This document shows, piece after piece, positions 1 to 9,865 of a DNA stretch of 64,000 nucleotides. A program made the translations under genes and the position numbers. Location of the stretch: NCBI RefSeq assembly GCF_963678635.1, contig NC_087069.1, positions 25,534,303 to 25,598,302 on the forward strand. The letters are read 5' to 3'. Under the pieces are notes generated by a model. That model saw only the letters and a list, made by a program, of their open reading frames with translations, was not told the DNA's origin and made no database searches. This stretch comes from Symsagittifera roscoffensis. Its lineage: Eukaryota; Xenacoelomorpha; Acoela; Convolutidae. The stretch's first letter is position 1; every line of letters starts with the position of its first letter.

Positions 1-1143
1 TTTGAGTTCTTTGAAAAATTCTAAAATGACAATAAACAACACCTTTCGATAACTAAAACTTATTGAGTAGTTGAAGTTGGATGCAAAATTTGCAGCTCCT
101 GATAATGCTCTCACAGTACCCAACTACAGAGTTGGGAATATCAAATTGAGAAACTTCAAATTTAAATTTTCTAAAAAAGAAAAGATAAAAACGTCATATC
201 TCTAAACCTATAGAAAGTTGAGCCGGAGGCAAGATTCGTAACTCCTGAGAGCACTCTGATAGCTTCCAACTAAAGATATGAAATCCAAATTTTGTGAAAC
301 ATTTTGTAATTTGTGTTTTTTCACAAGTACACTAAAAGGATTTGGGTATTCATAATTGGAGACCAAATTCGCAACCCCAGGGGAACCCTGACGATCACAA
401 TATTTGGCTGCTTATTTTAATTTTGGTGCAAGAAACACTGAATTCGCAAAAAACTGCAAAATCGAAAAAAAAATCCTTAACCATTGCAATATACGATATA
501 TCTTTAGCGTGCAAAAATTCTTTCGTTAATTATGCAAAAATAAAGGTTGAAAAAGCTTAAACACGGCGAGATAGTGAAGTCCCGCATTTAAACATATAAT
601 AGATAGATAGATAGCAACCATTGCAATAAACGATATAGCTTAAACGTGAAAAAAATCTTCCGTGTTAAGCATGCAAAAAAAGACGTTGAAAAAGCTCTAA
701 GGTGTCGAGAAAGTGAAACCCGCCTTTAAAAAAAATTAGATAGATATAACGCAAGGATTATGTATTTTGTAAACAGATATTCGAACCAAAAAAAATGTCT
801 TTTGCAAGAGTTATAAATAAACAAATATTTCATTTTTAGTGAGTAACGGTCTATACCAGAATAAGAACCCTTGCTTTGGAAAGTAATCCTTTAAAAAACC
901 GAACCAGAAAACATTAATGCATTCAGAGAGAAAACAAAAACCGAAAACACAAACCGCCTTTTAAAAAAATTAGATAGATATAACGCAAGGATTAGGTATT
1001 TTGTAAACAGATATTCGAACCAAAAATGTCTTTTGCAAGAGTTATAAATAAACAAATATTTTCACATAATTATAAATAACTGAGACAGAAGAACAGAGAT
1101 TGCTACAGAAAGATAAAAATACCTGTTACGATACTGATATCAT
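1..1143. repeat. AT-rich stretch of degenerate tandem repeats upstream of the LINE
   Basis: No gene is supported here. From about 60 to 420 there are roughly 150-bp degenerate units that repeat the pattern GTTGG..GCAA..TTCG/TGCA..CTCCTGA. A second pair of about 135 bp starts at 481 and 617 (both begin CCATTGCAAT). A third pair of about 110 bp lies at 721-831 and 953-1060 (both hold GATATAACGCAAGGATTA). Short TAGA runs separate them. These may be the 5' untranslated part of the LINE that follows, or host repeats it landed in. Confidence 0.6.
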
Positions 1144-1545
1144 ATGTTGAAACACGAAAAGCTATGTACTGTAACTCCCTTAGGCGCTTTTAGAAAAGAT
1201 TTTAATCCAAATGTACAGAAGCTAAACAAGCAAATTCTTAATTTAGTACGGAATGTAAAAGACTTGGGCGAAGTAAAATTGGATATTTTAGACATAAACA
1301 AAATTTTTAGTCAAAATACAGATGCTCTTAGCTCGGATGGTTTGCATCCTTCTGATGGGGGTGTTGAAATTTTGGTGCAAAGTTTTAGAGATTCTTTTAG
1401 GGGTTCTGATATTAATGCAAACACATGTGAGATTACAACCCGCCCCAGAATGAAGCAAACCCAACAATCATCAAATTTAGATCCAAAAACGGCAGAAATG
1501 TTACAATTTTTCCAAAACGGTGCAAAATTTTTTAGGAAATACTAG
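1144..1545 (+). pseudogene. C-terminal remnant of LINE ORF1 with SGNH/GDSL esterase block V
   Basis: The frame is open only after a TGA at 1135, so just the last ~133 residues of the protein survive. Residues 64-73 read SDGLHPSDGG, the Asp-x-x-His block that closes an SGNH/GDSL hydrolase fold (Asp65, His68). A long-chain esterase domain in ORF1 is known in CR1/L2-type non-LTR elements. The catalytic-Ser block I and the Gly/Asn blocks are absent, because the element is truncated or rearranged upstream. The stop lies 56 bp before the ATG of ORF2. The tail after residue 95 is Gln/Asn/Thr-rich with no visible domain. Confidence 0.65.
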
Positions 1546-1601
1546 TTTCGCATTTTTTCTTGGTGCAAACTTTGGCGATTATTTAATTTATTTAACCTAT
1601 T

Positions 1602-4600
1602 ATGCTGAATATTAAATTCTGGTTGTTTTGTGCAATTTTTCTAATTTCCAAGGCTCAGATGGAAACTAAAGAAAAAACTATTGTTTACTGGGGCTATCTA
1701 AGCTGCCAGCAAAAGATATTATCAACGAAATGTGGGATAAATGAGCGGAGAGCTACCACACTGACTCATCTTTTCCTTTTCGCGTTGTTACTGACCCAAA
1801 GTGGGGATGTTGAAAAAAACCCTGGTCCTATCGAAACCATTGAAACAGTCTACGGTATCTGCTCAAAAAATTGTGCAAATCTTAAATTTGTTCATTTGAA
1901 TTTTCAAAGTATTATTAGAAAACGGATGCAATTGAAAAAATTTCTTGATGATATGGGCGAAAACACAATTATAGGAATTTCCGAAACGTGGCTTAAAAAA
2001 GAAGATAGTGACAATTTATGGAATTTCCAACCTAGAACGCATGCGATGTTCAGATATGATAGGCAATCAGCGGTAAAAAAGAAAGGCGGTGGCGTTTTGT
2101 TATATATACCAGTCAAATTGGCTCCGAAATTGAGGCCTGATCTAAATTTATTTGATAAAGAAAAATATGAGTCAGTGTGGGTTGAGTGCAAATCTACATT
2201 TAACATTTCGAGTAAAGAAAAAATGTTAGTTAATTTGTGTTATAACCCAAGCAGATCAAACTTTATTGATTTTTTGGAACAATTAACGCTTAACATAGAT
2301 AATGCTTTTTCAGTTTCTAATAAAATTACGCTTTTGGGTGATTATAACATAAATTATCTGGATAGCAAAGAAAAAGAAAATTTAGATTCTATAATTATCC
2401 CATATGGATTGAAGGTTTTTTGTCCAAACGATGAGACCAGAATTAGTTCCTCAACAAAAACTCATATCGACTACATAATCAGTGACTATGAAACAAACGG
2501 CATTGAGTTTTGTTTTGATACACCTTATAAAACCGACCATTTTGCTTCATTTATTTTGACGGATATAAAATGCGGCAAAATTTTACCGAGGATAATTACG
2601 ACTTTCAATAAGAAAAATTATCAGAAAAATGAATTTTGCAATTCACTCTCCGCTCTTCCTTGGTATCTCTTATATCAATGTACAGACGCACAAAACATGT
2701 TCTCGACGATGATTTATTTAATTTCTTGTGCTCTACAGCAACATGCTCCTATCGAAAAAAAGTTTGTTCGTAATTTTAAACCAAAAAACGTGTTGAAAAC
2801 GGAATGGTTCGATTCAGAATGTCAGCAATTGTTGACTAAGAAACAGAATTCACTCAGATCATATCGCAGTCAAAGCACAAGCGATAATTGGTCAAAGTAC
2901 CAGTTTTTACGTAATCAAATGAGCAAATTGATTAGAAGTAAACAATTCGATCATTCAAAAAATTGTTTTTCACTTCTCAGCACTATCCAACAAAAATGGA
3001 AATATATTAACCAAGTTAGAGGTACATGTTCTGGCAACCATCGAATTACAGTTCTACAAAATTCCTTCAGTGAAATGATAACCCAAGACAAAAAAATTGC
3101 CAATCATTTAAATTATATTTTTTCAAACTTAGGCGAATTTTTCGGCGCTAAAAAGCCTCCGAATTACAACAAATCTGCCTCTGAATCTGCATCTTTTCAT
3201 TTTCAACACATTACAGTGAAGCAATGCTTTGATATAGTTCGAAAAATCAATGTTGGAAAACCTCTCGGACCTTGTACCGTACCTGCTTGGGCAATCATTG
3301 ACGGTCAATCAGTTATAGTTCCACATTTAACTTTTGTCATAAATACTTGCTTAGATGAGAACATTTTCCCGATCGAACTGAAAAAAGCAAACGTAACCCC
3401 TTTGTTCAAAAAAGATGACCCAATGGATGCAAAAAATTATCGGCCAATATCAATAACTTGTGCTTTTTCTAAAATTTTTGAAAAAATTTTACATGCCCAA
3501 ATAACAGAACATCTTGACAAATTTCAAATAATGACACCATTTCAATTCGGATTTCGCAAAAACATTTCAACACAAGATGCTCTTGTTTATGTGACAGAAA
3601 GTATTCGAAATCAAATAGATTCAAAAAAAATCGTACATGCAGCTTTATTAGATCTGTCCAAGGCTTTTGATTCTATTTCGCATGAAGTTTTAATTGAAAA
3701 AATGCTTTCTCTCGGTTTTTCAAATGGAGCAAATGCTTTAATTGCTAGCTTCCTAAACAAACGTATTCAAAGAGTAAACGTCAATGGAATTTTTTCAGAC
3801 TGGATTGAAATAAAACGAGGTGTCCCACAAGGAACGGTACTTGGTCCGTTGTTGTTCAATATTTATGTTAATGACATACAAGAGCGATTATATGAGGGTT
3901 GTACTTTAGTTCAATATGCTGACGACTGTATGGTTTTTTCCTCTTCTATAATTTCTGAGGATGCTTTGAATCGATTGCAAAAATCACTCAATAATCTAAC
4001 GGAATTTTTTGCAGAGAACCAATTGAATCTGAATGCATCTAAATCGGAATTTATAACATTTTGTCAAAAAAATGATAACAAAAATGTGGATACTGATAAA
4101 CTAGTAATTAGTGGGCATTATGTAGCCAAAAAATCAGAATGCAAATATTTAGGCATAATTCTTGATTCAAGTTTATCTTTTCATGCTCAAATCAAAACAA
4201 TTCTCCAAAAAATGGCCCAAGGGATTAAAACTATTGATACAATTGGACAACAACTGCCGACATTATCATTAGTTGCCTTGCTTCATTGTCTTGTTTTATC
4301 ACATTTAGATTATTCAGCAATTTTTTTACAACAAATTAATGCTACTTTGATGCTATCTCTGGAGAAACAGTTGAACTGGGCGCTAAAAAGAACATATTTC
4401 AGATCGAATTTTAAATCTTCTTCCCTTCTTCGCATTAGCAAATCGTTCATTGGAATCGAGAAAAGAATTGAGTTAAAGTGTATAACATACTTATACCAAT
4501 ATCTTACAAACAAAAAGAAGGCTTTTGAAAATACACTGAGACTACCGACTGCCAATTATAGGCTCAACGAAAGAACGAAACAAATTATTTTTGACAAACA

Positions 4601-4799
4601 TTGTTCGACTGCTTCTCTACAAAAATCATTTTTTCATTTGACTTCTAAAAAATGGAATTCACTGCCCATAATTTTGCGCAATTTAGAAAAATCGAAAACA
4701 GAATTCAAGAAAAAATTGAAAGAATTTTACGTGAGTGAATTGAGAAACAATCCTATATGTACTAATACAAATACGTGGCGTGATTACCGTTTTTGCTAG
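1602..4799 (+). CDS. LINE ORF2: 2A peptide, AP-like endonuclease and reverse transcriptase
   Basis: A 1065-aa ORF2 of a CR1-like non-LTR retrotransposon, uninterrupted. Residues 1-18 are hydrophobic and signal-like; a second hydrophobic run (about 58-64) leads into GDVEKNPGP at 68-76. This is a full match to the 2A ribosome-skipping motif, with separation expected between Gly75 and Pro76. The EEP endonuclease spans about 85-320, with the Glu motif GISETWL, LLGDYNIN, and HID and TDH motifs near the end. The RT follows (about 580-860), with RPIS, FDSISH, RGVPQGTVLGPLLF and YADD (about 772-775). The remaining ~200 residues are the usual CR1-type tail. An intact ORF beside a truncated ORF1 suggests a fairly recent copy, 5'-truncated on insertion. 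In known elements N-terminal 2A peptides can release a signal-like leader; that role here is inferred. Confidence 0.9.
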   Translation: MLNIKFWLFCAIFLISKAQMETKEKTIVYWGYLSCQQKILSTKCGINERRATTLTHLFLFALLLTQSGDVEKNPGPIETIETVYGICSKNCANLKFVHLNFQSIIRKRMQLKKFLDDMGENTIIGISETWLKKEDSDNLWNFQPRTHAMFRYDRQSAVKKKGGGVLLYIPVKLAPKLRPDLNLFDKEKYESVWVECKSTFNISSKEKMLVNLCYNPSRSNFIDFLEQLTLNIDNAFSVSNKITLLGDYNINYLDSKEKENLDSIIIPYGLKVFCPNDETRISSSTKTHIDYIISDYETNGIEFCFDTPYKTDHFASFILTDIKCGKILPRIITTFNKKNYQKNEFCNSLSALPWYLLYQCTDAQNMFSTMIYLISCALQQHAPIEKKFVRNFKPKNVLKTEWFDSECQQLLTKKQNSLRSYRSQSTSDNWSKYQFLRNQMSKLIRSKQFDHSKNCFSLLSTIQQKWKYINQVRGTCSGNHRITVLQNSFSEMITQDKKIANHLNYIFSNLGEFFGAKKPPNYNKSASESASFHFQHITVKQCFDIVRKINVGKPLGPCTVPAWAIIDGQSVIVPHLTFVINTCLDENIFPIELKKANVTPLFKKDDPMDAKNYRPISITCAFSKIFEKILHAQITEHLDKFQIMTPFQFGFRKNISTQDALVYVTESIRNQIDSKKIVHAALLDLSKAFDSISHEVLIEKMLSLGFSNGANALIASFLNKRIQRVNVNGIFSDWIEIKRGVPQGTVLGPLLFNIYVNDIQERLYEGCTLVQYADDCMVFSSSIISEDALNRLQKSLNNLTEFFAENQLNLNASKSEFITFCQKNDNKNVDTDKLVISGHYVAKKSECKYLGIILDSSLSFHAQIKTILQKMAQGIKTIDTIGQQLPTLSLVALLHCLVLSHLDYSAIFLQQINATLMLSLEKQLNWALKRTYFRSNFKSSSLLRISKSFIGIEKRIELKCITYLYQYLTNKKKAFENTLRLPTANYRLNERTKQIIFDKHCSTASLQKSFFHLTSKKWNSLPIILRNLEKSKTEFKKKLKEFYVSELRNNPICTNTNTWRDYRFC

Positions 4800-5869
4800 T
4801 TCTATATTTTTTAATTCAGTTTAATTTTTCACACATTGCTTGAAAGAGAAACTGTATATACTCTGTATATACGTTGTATAATTGGACTATCTGTAAAATT
4901 GTTTGTAAAGTTTTATTACCAGCTTGTTCCTAATTCTTAAATCTTTAATTTTCTATAGTATCCGAAACTTCATATACTTTAATCAACCAATTTCCGAACT
5001 GTAACCGATTTTGTTTTTTTTTTGTTTTGTTTATTGCTTGTTTTCTGATGTTTTGTTTTTGTTTGATGTAACCAATGAATTTATAACCAATTTTATTATT
5101 TACACTTTGCTACACTGATGCCTCGGCTTTTTATTGTATAGTAATTCAAGTGTTCTTTCTTCTTCTTCTAGAACACGTTGTCTTCTTATTAAGACAAGTT
5201 TACGTAGAAGTCACTAATCAATGGTTGCGTTAGCAGACAGGTCAATGAGCAGACATAATTTTCAAAGACTTTTAATTGACTTTTCTAAGGCGACTTTTTC
5301 TAAGCAGAAACCAACATATCAAACGCCGACCAATTCATAACGTTGTCCATTATCAATTGAATATGAACTATTTCGCTGGAAAAATTACATGACTGTTGGA
5401 AAAAAGTTTTTTTTCTACCACGTATTGGATATTTCAAAATAACATTCATTTCGTCTTTTTTCAGACAAGCAGAATTGACTATAATAATAATTATTATTAT
5501 CATAATTATTATATTATAATAATAATAATATGAATTTAGCGTACGCAAGGGGTTTCCCCCACAGTTTCATTTAAGTTAGTTAGACATATTTCTGCAGTTG
5601 TTTCGGGTACAGTCGCACAGAATTTTCCAGCTACAGGGGTTGGAGTCATCGAATATTTTCTCGAAAAGCTCCCACATCCATTGCAGCAACCGTCCTTTGA
5701 GTCCTATCGTGTTGGTAAAGTCCACTTTTTGAGGAACCAAATTAGCCAGCCTCTTTGCATGAAACCAGAAATTTTTTTCGCAAACAAATTTTGCAGGGCG
5801 TGTACATTCAAATAAACGAGATCTTGTATTAGCTAGGTCATTTTTTGGCGGAAAACGGTCAGAAAAATT
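4800..5869. other. LINE 3' untranslated region, then AT-rich spacer
   Basis: 4800 to roughly 5160 is the AT-rich 3' untranslated part of the 2A LINE; I see no clear poly-A or simple-repeat tail. A short palindrome (CTTGTC..GACAAG) lies near 5179-5200. An (ATT/ATA)n microsatellite covers about 5478-5530. The remainder has no convincing coding frame. Confidence 0.5.
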
Positions 5870-7198
5870 GAAGTCCTAGTGATTATTGAGGATTTTAAAT
5901 AGTAGAAGTAAATTATTGAGCTGAATGTACATGGGTAATGGCAGTATTCCTAGACGCTGAAGCGACGTTTTGTAATTAGGATCTGTTGCAATCCATTTGC
6001 ATGCATTGCGTTGAACACCTTCTAAGAGTTTCATTTCTTCGACGTTCAATTGATAGCACGCTGAGCCGTATAGCAAAACTGGAATTACCATGGATTTGAA
6101 CAGATTAAGTTTGGTCTTGGTATTAAGAGGCAGTGGGTTGCGCTTCAGCATGCATAGAGTGCTGAGGGCTTTTCCTCTTCTAAGTTTAATATGCGATGTC
6201 CAGCCTAGATCCGATTTTACAATTATTCCTAGGTCTTTTTCCTCTGAGGCTTTCTTAATTAAAATTGAGTCGAAGTAAAAGTCGCTACTTGTGGCACGTT
6301 TAACCGGTAGGTGAGTGCATTTTGACGCATTGAACGCAATCTGGTTTTGTTGAGTCCACGTAAAGATGTTATTTAGGTCTTTCTGAAAATCTGCGTTAAC
6401 TGTACCAATTCGTAAGAACTTTGCGTCGTCTGCGTATAGAAAGCTGGTGGAATGTTTACATACACTTGGCCGTTAATCAGGGTACAGGACTTTATCCTCC
6501 ACGGTAATTATCCTCCAGGCGATATCCTCCAGTCGATCTGTCGCTCCTGCAGCTCAACCAAGGGTCGCGCAAGCTCATCTAAGGTGGTTCTAAGACCTAT
6601 TTTTCACGAGGAAGCGAATGGGCCTATCCCGGAAGCTCTACGAGCAAGCTTTGTTAATTTTCAAGCCAACTGAAGCAACTTCGTCAGTTTTGGACCTCAT
6701 TTTGAGCTTGTTTACGGCTCGGGTCATAACTTTTGAACCACTGGTCGCACAGCTCCCATCTTTTTCATGCAGCTGACCATGAACATCCAATTTCATAAAA
6801 TTGGGGGATAAAAATGGAGGAAAAAGACCCTGTTTGAGAAATGGAGGATAATGGTGGAGGATATCGCCTGGAGGATAATTACCGTGGAGGATAAAGTCCG
6901 TTTCCCCGTTAATCATGACTAGAAAAAACAATGGCCCGAGGATTGATCCTTGAGGAACACCGCTTGTGACATAGAATAATTGGGACAGACAGTCTTTGAT
7001 TTTGACACACTGTGTTCTATTTGTCAGGTAGTTATGAATTAGTTTTAAAATTTTGCCTCTGATTCCCAGCGAGTAGAGCTTATCAATCAGAATACCGTGA
7101 TCTACTTTGTCAAAAGTTTTCTCAAAATCGGTATGTATCACGTCTACTACTTCATTTTTGCTTATAGCTGAATATATGGTATCAAGAAAGAGCAGCAT
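5870..7198 (-). pseudogene. 5'-truncated LINE reverse transcriptase, split by an inserted repeat
   Basis: Read on the minus strand from 7198, the frame shows RT motif A (VIHTDFEKTFDKVDH) and motif B (SGVPQGSILGPLFF), then breaks at 6906 where the 6480-6906 repeat is inserted. On the far side the protein resumes with FLYADDAK (motif C, near 6440) and runs to about 5876 with a CR1/Jockey-like tail (VLLYGSACYQ, VQRNACKWI). Apart from the insertion the RT half is nearly continuous. Endonuclease and ORF1 are missing, so it is a 5'-truncated copy. It is a different family from the 2A LINE. Confidence 0.8.
6480..6906. mobile_element. 427-bp inverted-repeat element (MITE-like) with 9-bp target duplication
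   Basis: The left end (GGACTTTATCCTCCACGG from about 6488) is the reverse complement of the right end (CCGTGGAGGATAAAGTCC ending about 6900). The match extends inwards to about 50 bp, with a repeated TATCCTCCA word. The outermost bases are GGG on both sides. It is flanked by CGTTAATCA at 6471-6479 and 6907-6915. It has no coding capacity. A 9-bp duplication and G-rich ends suit a Mutator-like or similar cut-and-paste family, but the superfamily is not certain. Confidence 0.85.
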
Positions 7199-8211
7199 TT
7201 GAATGATCTCTGACCTTTTCGCGCGAAAGAATTTAGGGCAGGTAACCAGGGGAGTTCGATTGTCAAATTTGTCTGCTTAATGACCTGTCTGACTACTCAA
7301 ATGTCTACTTAAAAGATTGAGGTCTAAATACAAAAAACATATGCATCACCTACAACTTAAAGTAGGAGACAGAATAATAACATAATTAACTGGCTTCAAT
7401 CACATTCAACCATATCCAAAATCAATCATAGTTGGGCAAACAAGTTGGCAGTCTATAGGTTAGCATAGACAAAAAAACTTAACTAAATATTTTCGAAGTA
7501 GTTCCCGAGGAATTGAGGAAATAAAGATCTGCTGTAAATTTCTCTAAAAGCAGATTTCTGGGACAACTATCACATTCAGCACTCCGCAACTAGAATGACA
7601 CAAAAAAAGGACCCTTGCAGTAAATACTGTAAGTCAGCCTAATTGTTGTGATAAACTTATTAAATAGATTTCCTTTCCCCGTATACAAACTGTATATTTT
7701 CAGATATATGCCCTAGAGCTAAATCTATAATCGCTTTATTGAACGGAAAAAATAGCAAAGTCCTGCTGCTCTAGGTATTGCAGGTGAAGATTTATGGTGC
7801 ACTTTGTTGGCGCAAGCTCTTTACGTGCGGCCATCGACGCATCCCTAGAAATTTCCAACGAAAAATGTTCCCCATCCAGACATCAGTATGAGGATTGAGC
7901 ATCAACCCTGCCACAAAAAAGAACTACCAGTCAATCCAGAAGAACGAAGAAAAACTTATTCTGTGGCACGACTTGATAAACAATACTGAGGCCCCCCACC
8001 ACAGCAACAGTTGGAAACCTTGTTCCGTAGAACTACTGCTTTCGATTCTCCACGGACTGCGTCAGCGGATCGCACCAATAGTATACACAAAACGAACCAA
8101 CACCACAGACATACTCAAAAGATTGAGAACATTAGACATCCTCATTAATCCAGTAAAAAAGTTATTATCCACAAGAAAGAGAAAGAACAACAGACTCTTG
8201 CGAGATTCGAG
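7199..8211. other. Spacer with no supported gene
   Basis: Moderately AT-rich sequence between the minus-strand LINE fragment and the first long direct repeat. One open frame (7895-8251) starts at a TTG, runs into the repeat and matches no family I know, so I do not call it a gene. Confidence 0.4.
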
Positions 8212-8515
8212 TGTAACATTCGCCCAAATACTACACAGCGACGGAGCGTAGAAAAAGTACCTATTAAAGACTGGCAGGCGTCAGTTACCTTAATCCTACT
8301 CGTTTTTCACCGTCTCGACCTTGCCAGTTGATTTTCTGGTCTGTTAAGGCTAAGTAAAAAGTTTTTATTTTTAGGCCATCAGTCAAACGACTTTTGATCA
8401 GCTTTCGTTTACATGCGAACACAACCACATAGCTGAGTCTCGGATCCTCAGACTACGTGATTGCTATTAAAAACACGGCTCGAATACCTTTAATATGTTT
8501 TTGGGTGACAGTTCT
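8212..8515. repeat. Left ~300-bp terminal direct repeat of the giant minus-strand unit
   Basis: Begins TGTAACATTCGCCC and ends GTGACA at 8510, with a further shared GTTCT. A same-orientation copy lies at 27743-28051, about 95% identical by eye with scattered substitutions and short indels. TG...CA ends suit an LTR. No matching short target duplication flanks the pair. Confidence 0.7.
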
Positions 8516-9865
8516 TTATTAAATCCATTGGAGATGGATTGACCCTTTCCTTTTTCTAGCTACTCATACTCTAAAATATCAAACAATACCGGTGTTATTT
8601 CAAAGTTCTATGGCATCAGAGTAGCTAAAAAAATAGTTTACTGCAGTCCTTCAGTATATAGCAGTCTCTGGGGGACCAAGTCTCCGCTTCCGTAATCTTC
8701 TCGTGATAACGTTCTTATCTCTCCCAATTTGTGGCACGGGAGGGTTCCGTGGAATATTCCTTCCCCACGGAAGCTTCCTTTTTCACTAATTTCCACTGCT
8801 AAGGATCCTATCGTGTGTTATTGCCACGATAAGAGACTCCGTTTTTCTCGTGTTCCCGTACGACCGTTTCTCACTATATTTGTTGTTGTTCTGTTTTTTC
8901 GTTCCCTTTTGTCAAAATGGCCGTCTTTTTTGTGTTTCTGAGAAATATTCACTCTTTGATCGAAATTTTAAAAATAAAAATTCTAGAATATTCCTACCCT
9001 CCTTCGCAGTATTTTTTCGTTACCTAGGCCTTTAGTCGTTTTTTTCTGTCCCGCCGGAAGGTCGCGCTGTGCCAGTCTGGCAGAATGGCACATTCTCCAC
9101 GGACAAGTCCCCATCAATGTCCCTACTGATCGCATAACACCGGGTTATCGTCAAGTAGTGTTCCAGTTCTCTGTAATCAATCTTACAAATCGCATGAGAA
9201 AATGAAATTTATCTACTCCACCTCAACTCACTACGTGTCACAAATGGCATCGTACTACATCTCACTGCCTTTCAACATTTTCACAAAATTTGCACCATGA
9301 GGAGTGTCCTAGATAAAAAAAAATTTCTGACTACTTACGTCATCTAGCCATAAAACTTATTTTCGCTCTTTGTGATTGAAAAGTTGGGACGTGGCACGGT
9401 CACGCACCCGTTAAAATTAATTTAACGTCACTCACCAAGTATAATCAGTTATTTTTGCGGTCCTATTCGATATTAAAACTAAGAAACTCTGTGGCTAGGA
9501 AAGTTATTGAGTTACTCACCCTTTCCGAGCGAGTTTACTCAAACTTACTATGTCGCCACACAGTGAAATTGTGTCATACACAGGTTAAAAATTTCAGTCG
9601 TGTTTAAATAGGTAAATATACTCACCTATGTTTTATATATATACATAAGTAGCACAACTAAAATTTTCTTTCAACAATTTTAACAATTGTAAAAATTTTC
9701 AAAGTTTGGTCTGACCAAACTAGATCAAAACAAAAATTTTAACAAGTTCAATAATCAAAACTTGGTTGATTAGTTCAAGTTTTAACACACAAAGACAATC
9801 AAGTTTTTTCTCCTTCTCTTCCTTTCTTGTTCACGTCTTCACTTATCCTCTTCGTTCCATCATCT
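8516..9865. other. Non-coding 3' part of the giant minus-strand element
   Basis: No credible coding frame. On the minus strand a purine-only run (complement of 9804-9828) lies just past the last ORF, and a shorter one (AGAAAAAGGAAAGGG) near 8547-8561 sits about 40 bp inside the left terminal repeat. Either could be the polypurine tract. A short TATATA run occurs near 9636. Confidence 0.4.

Noticed and set aside
599-614. TAGA run as a microsatellite of interest
   Set aside because: Only about four units; part of the larger degenerate repeat.
7895-8251. 118-codon open frame
   Set aside because: Starts with TTG, runs into the terminal repeat and resembles no family.
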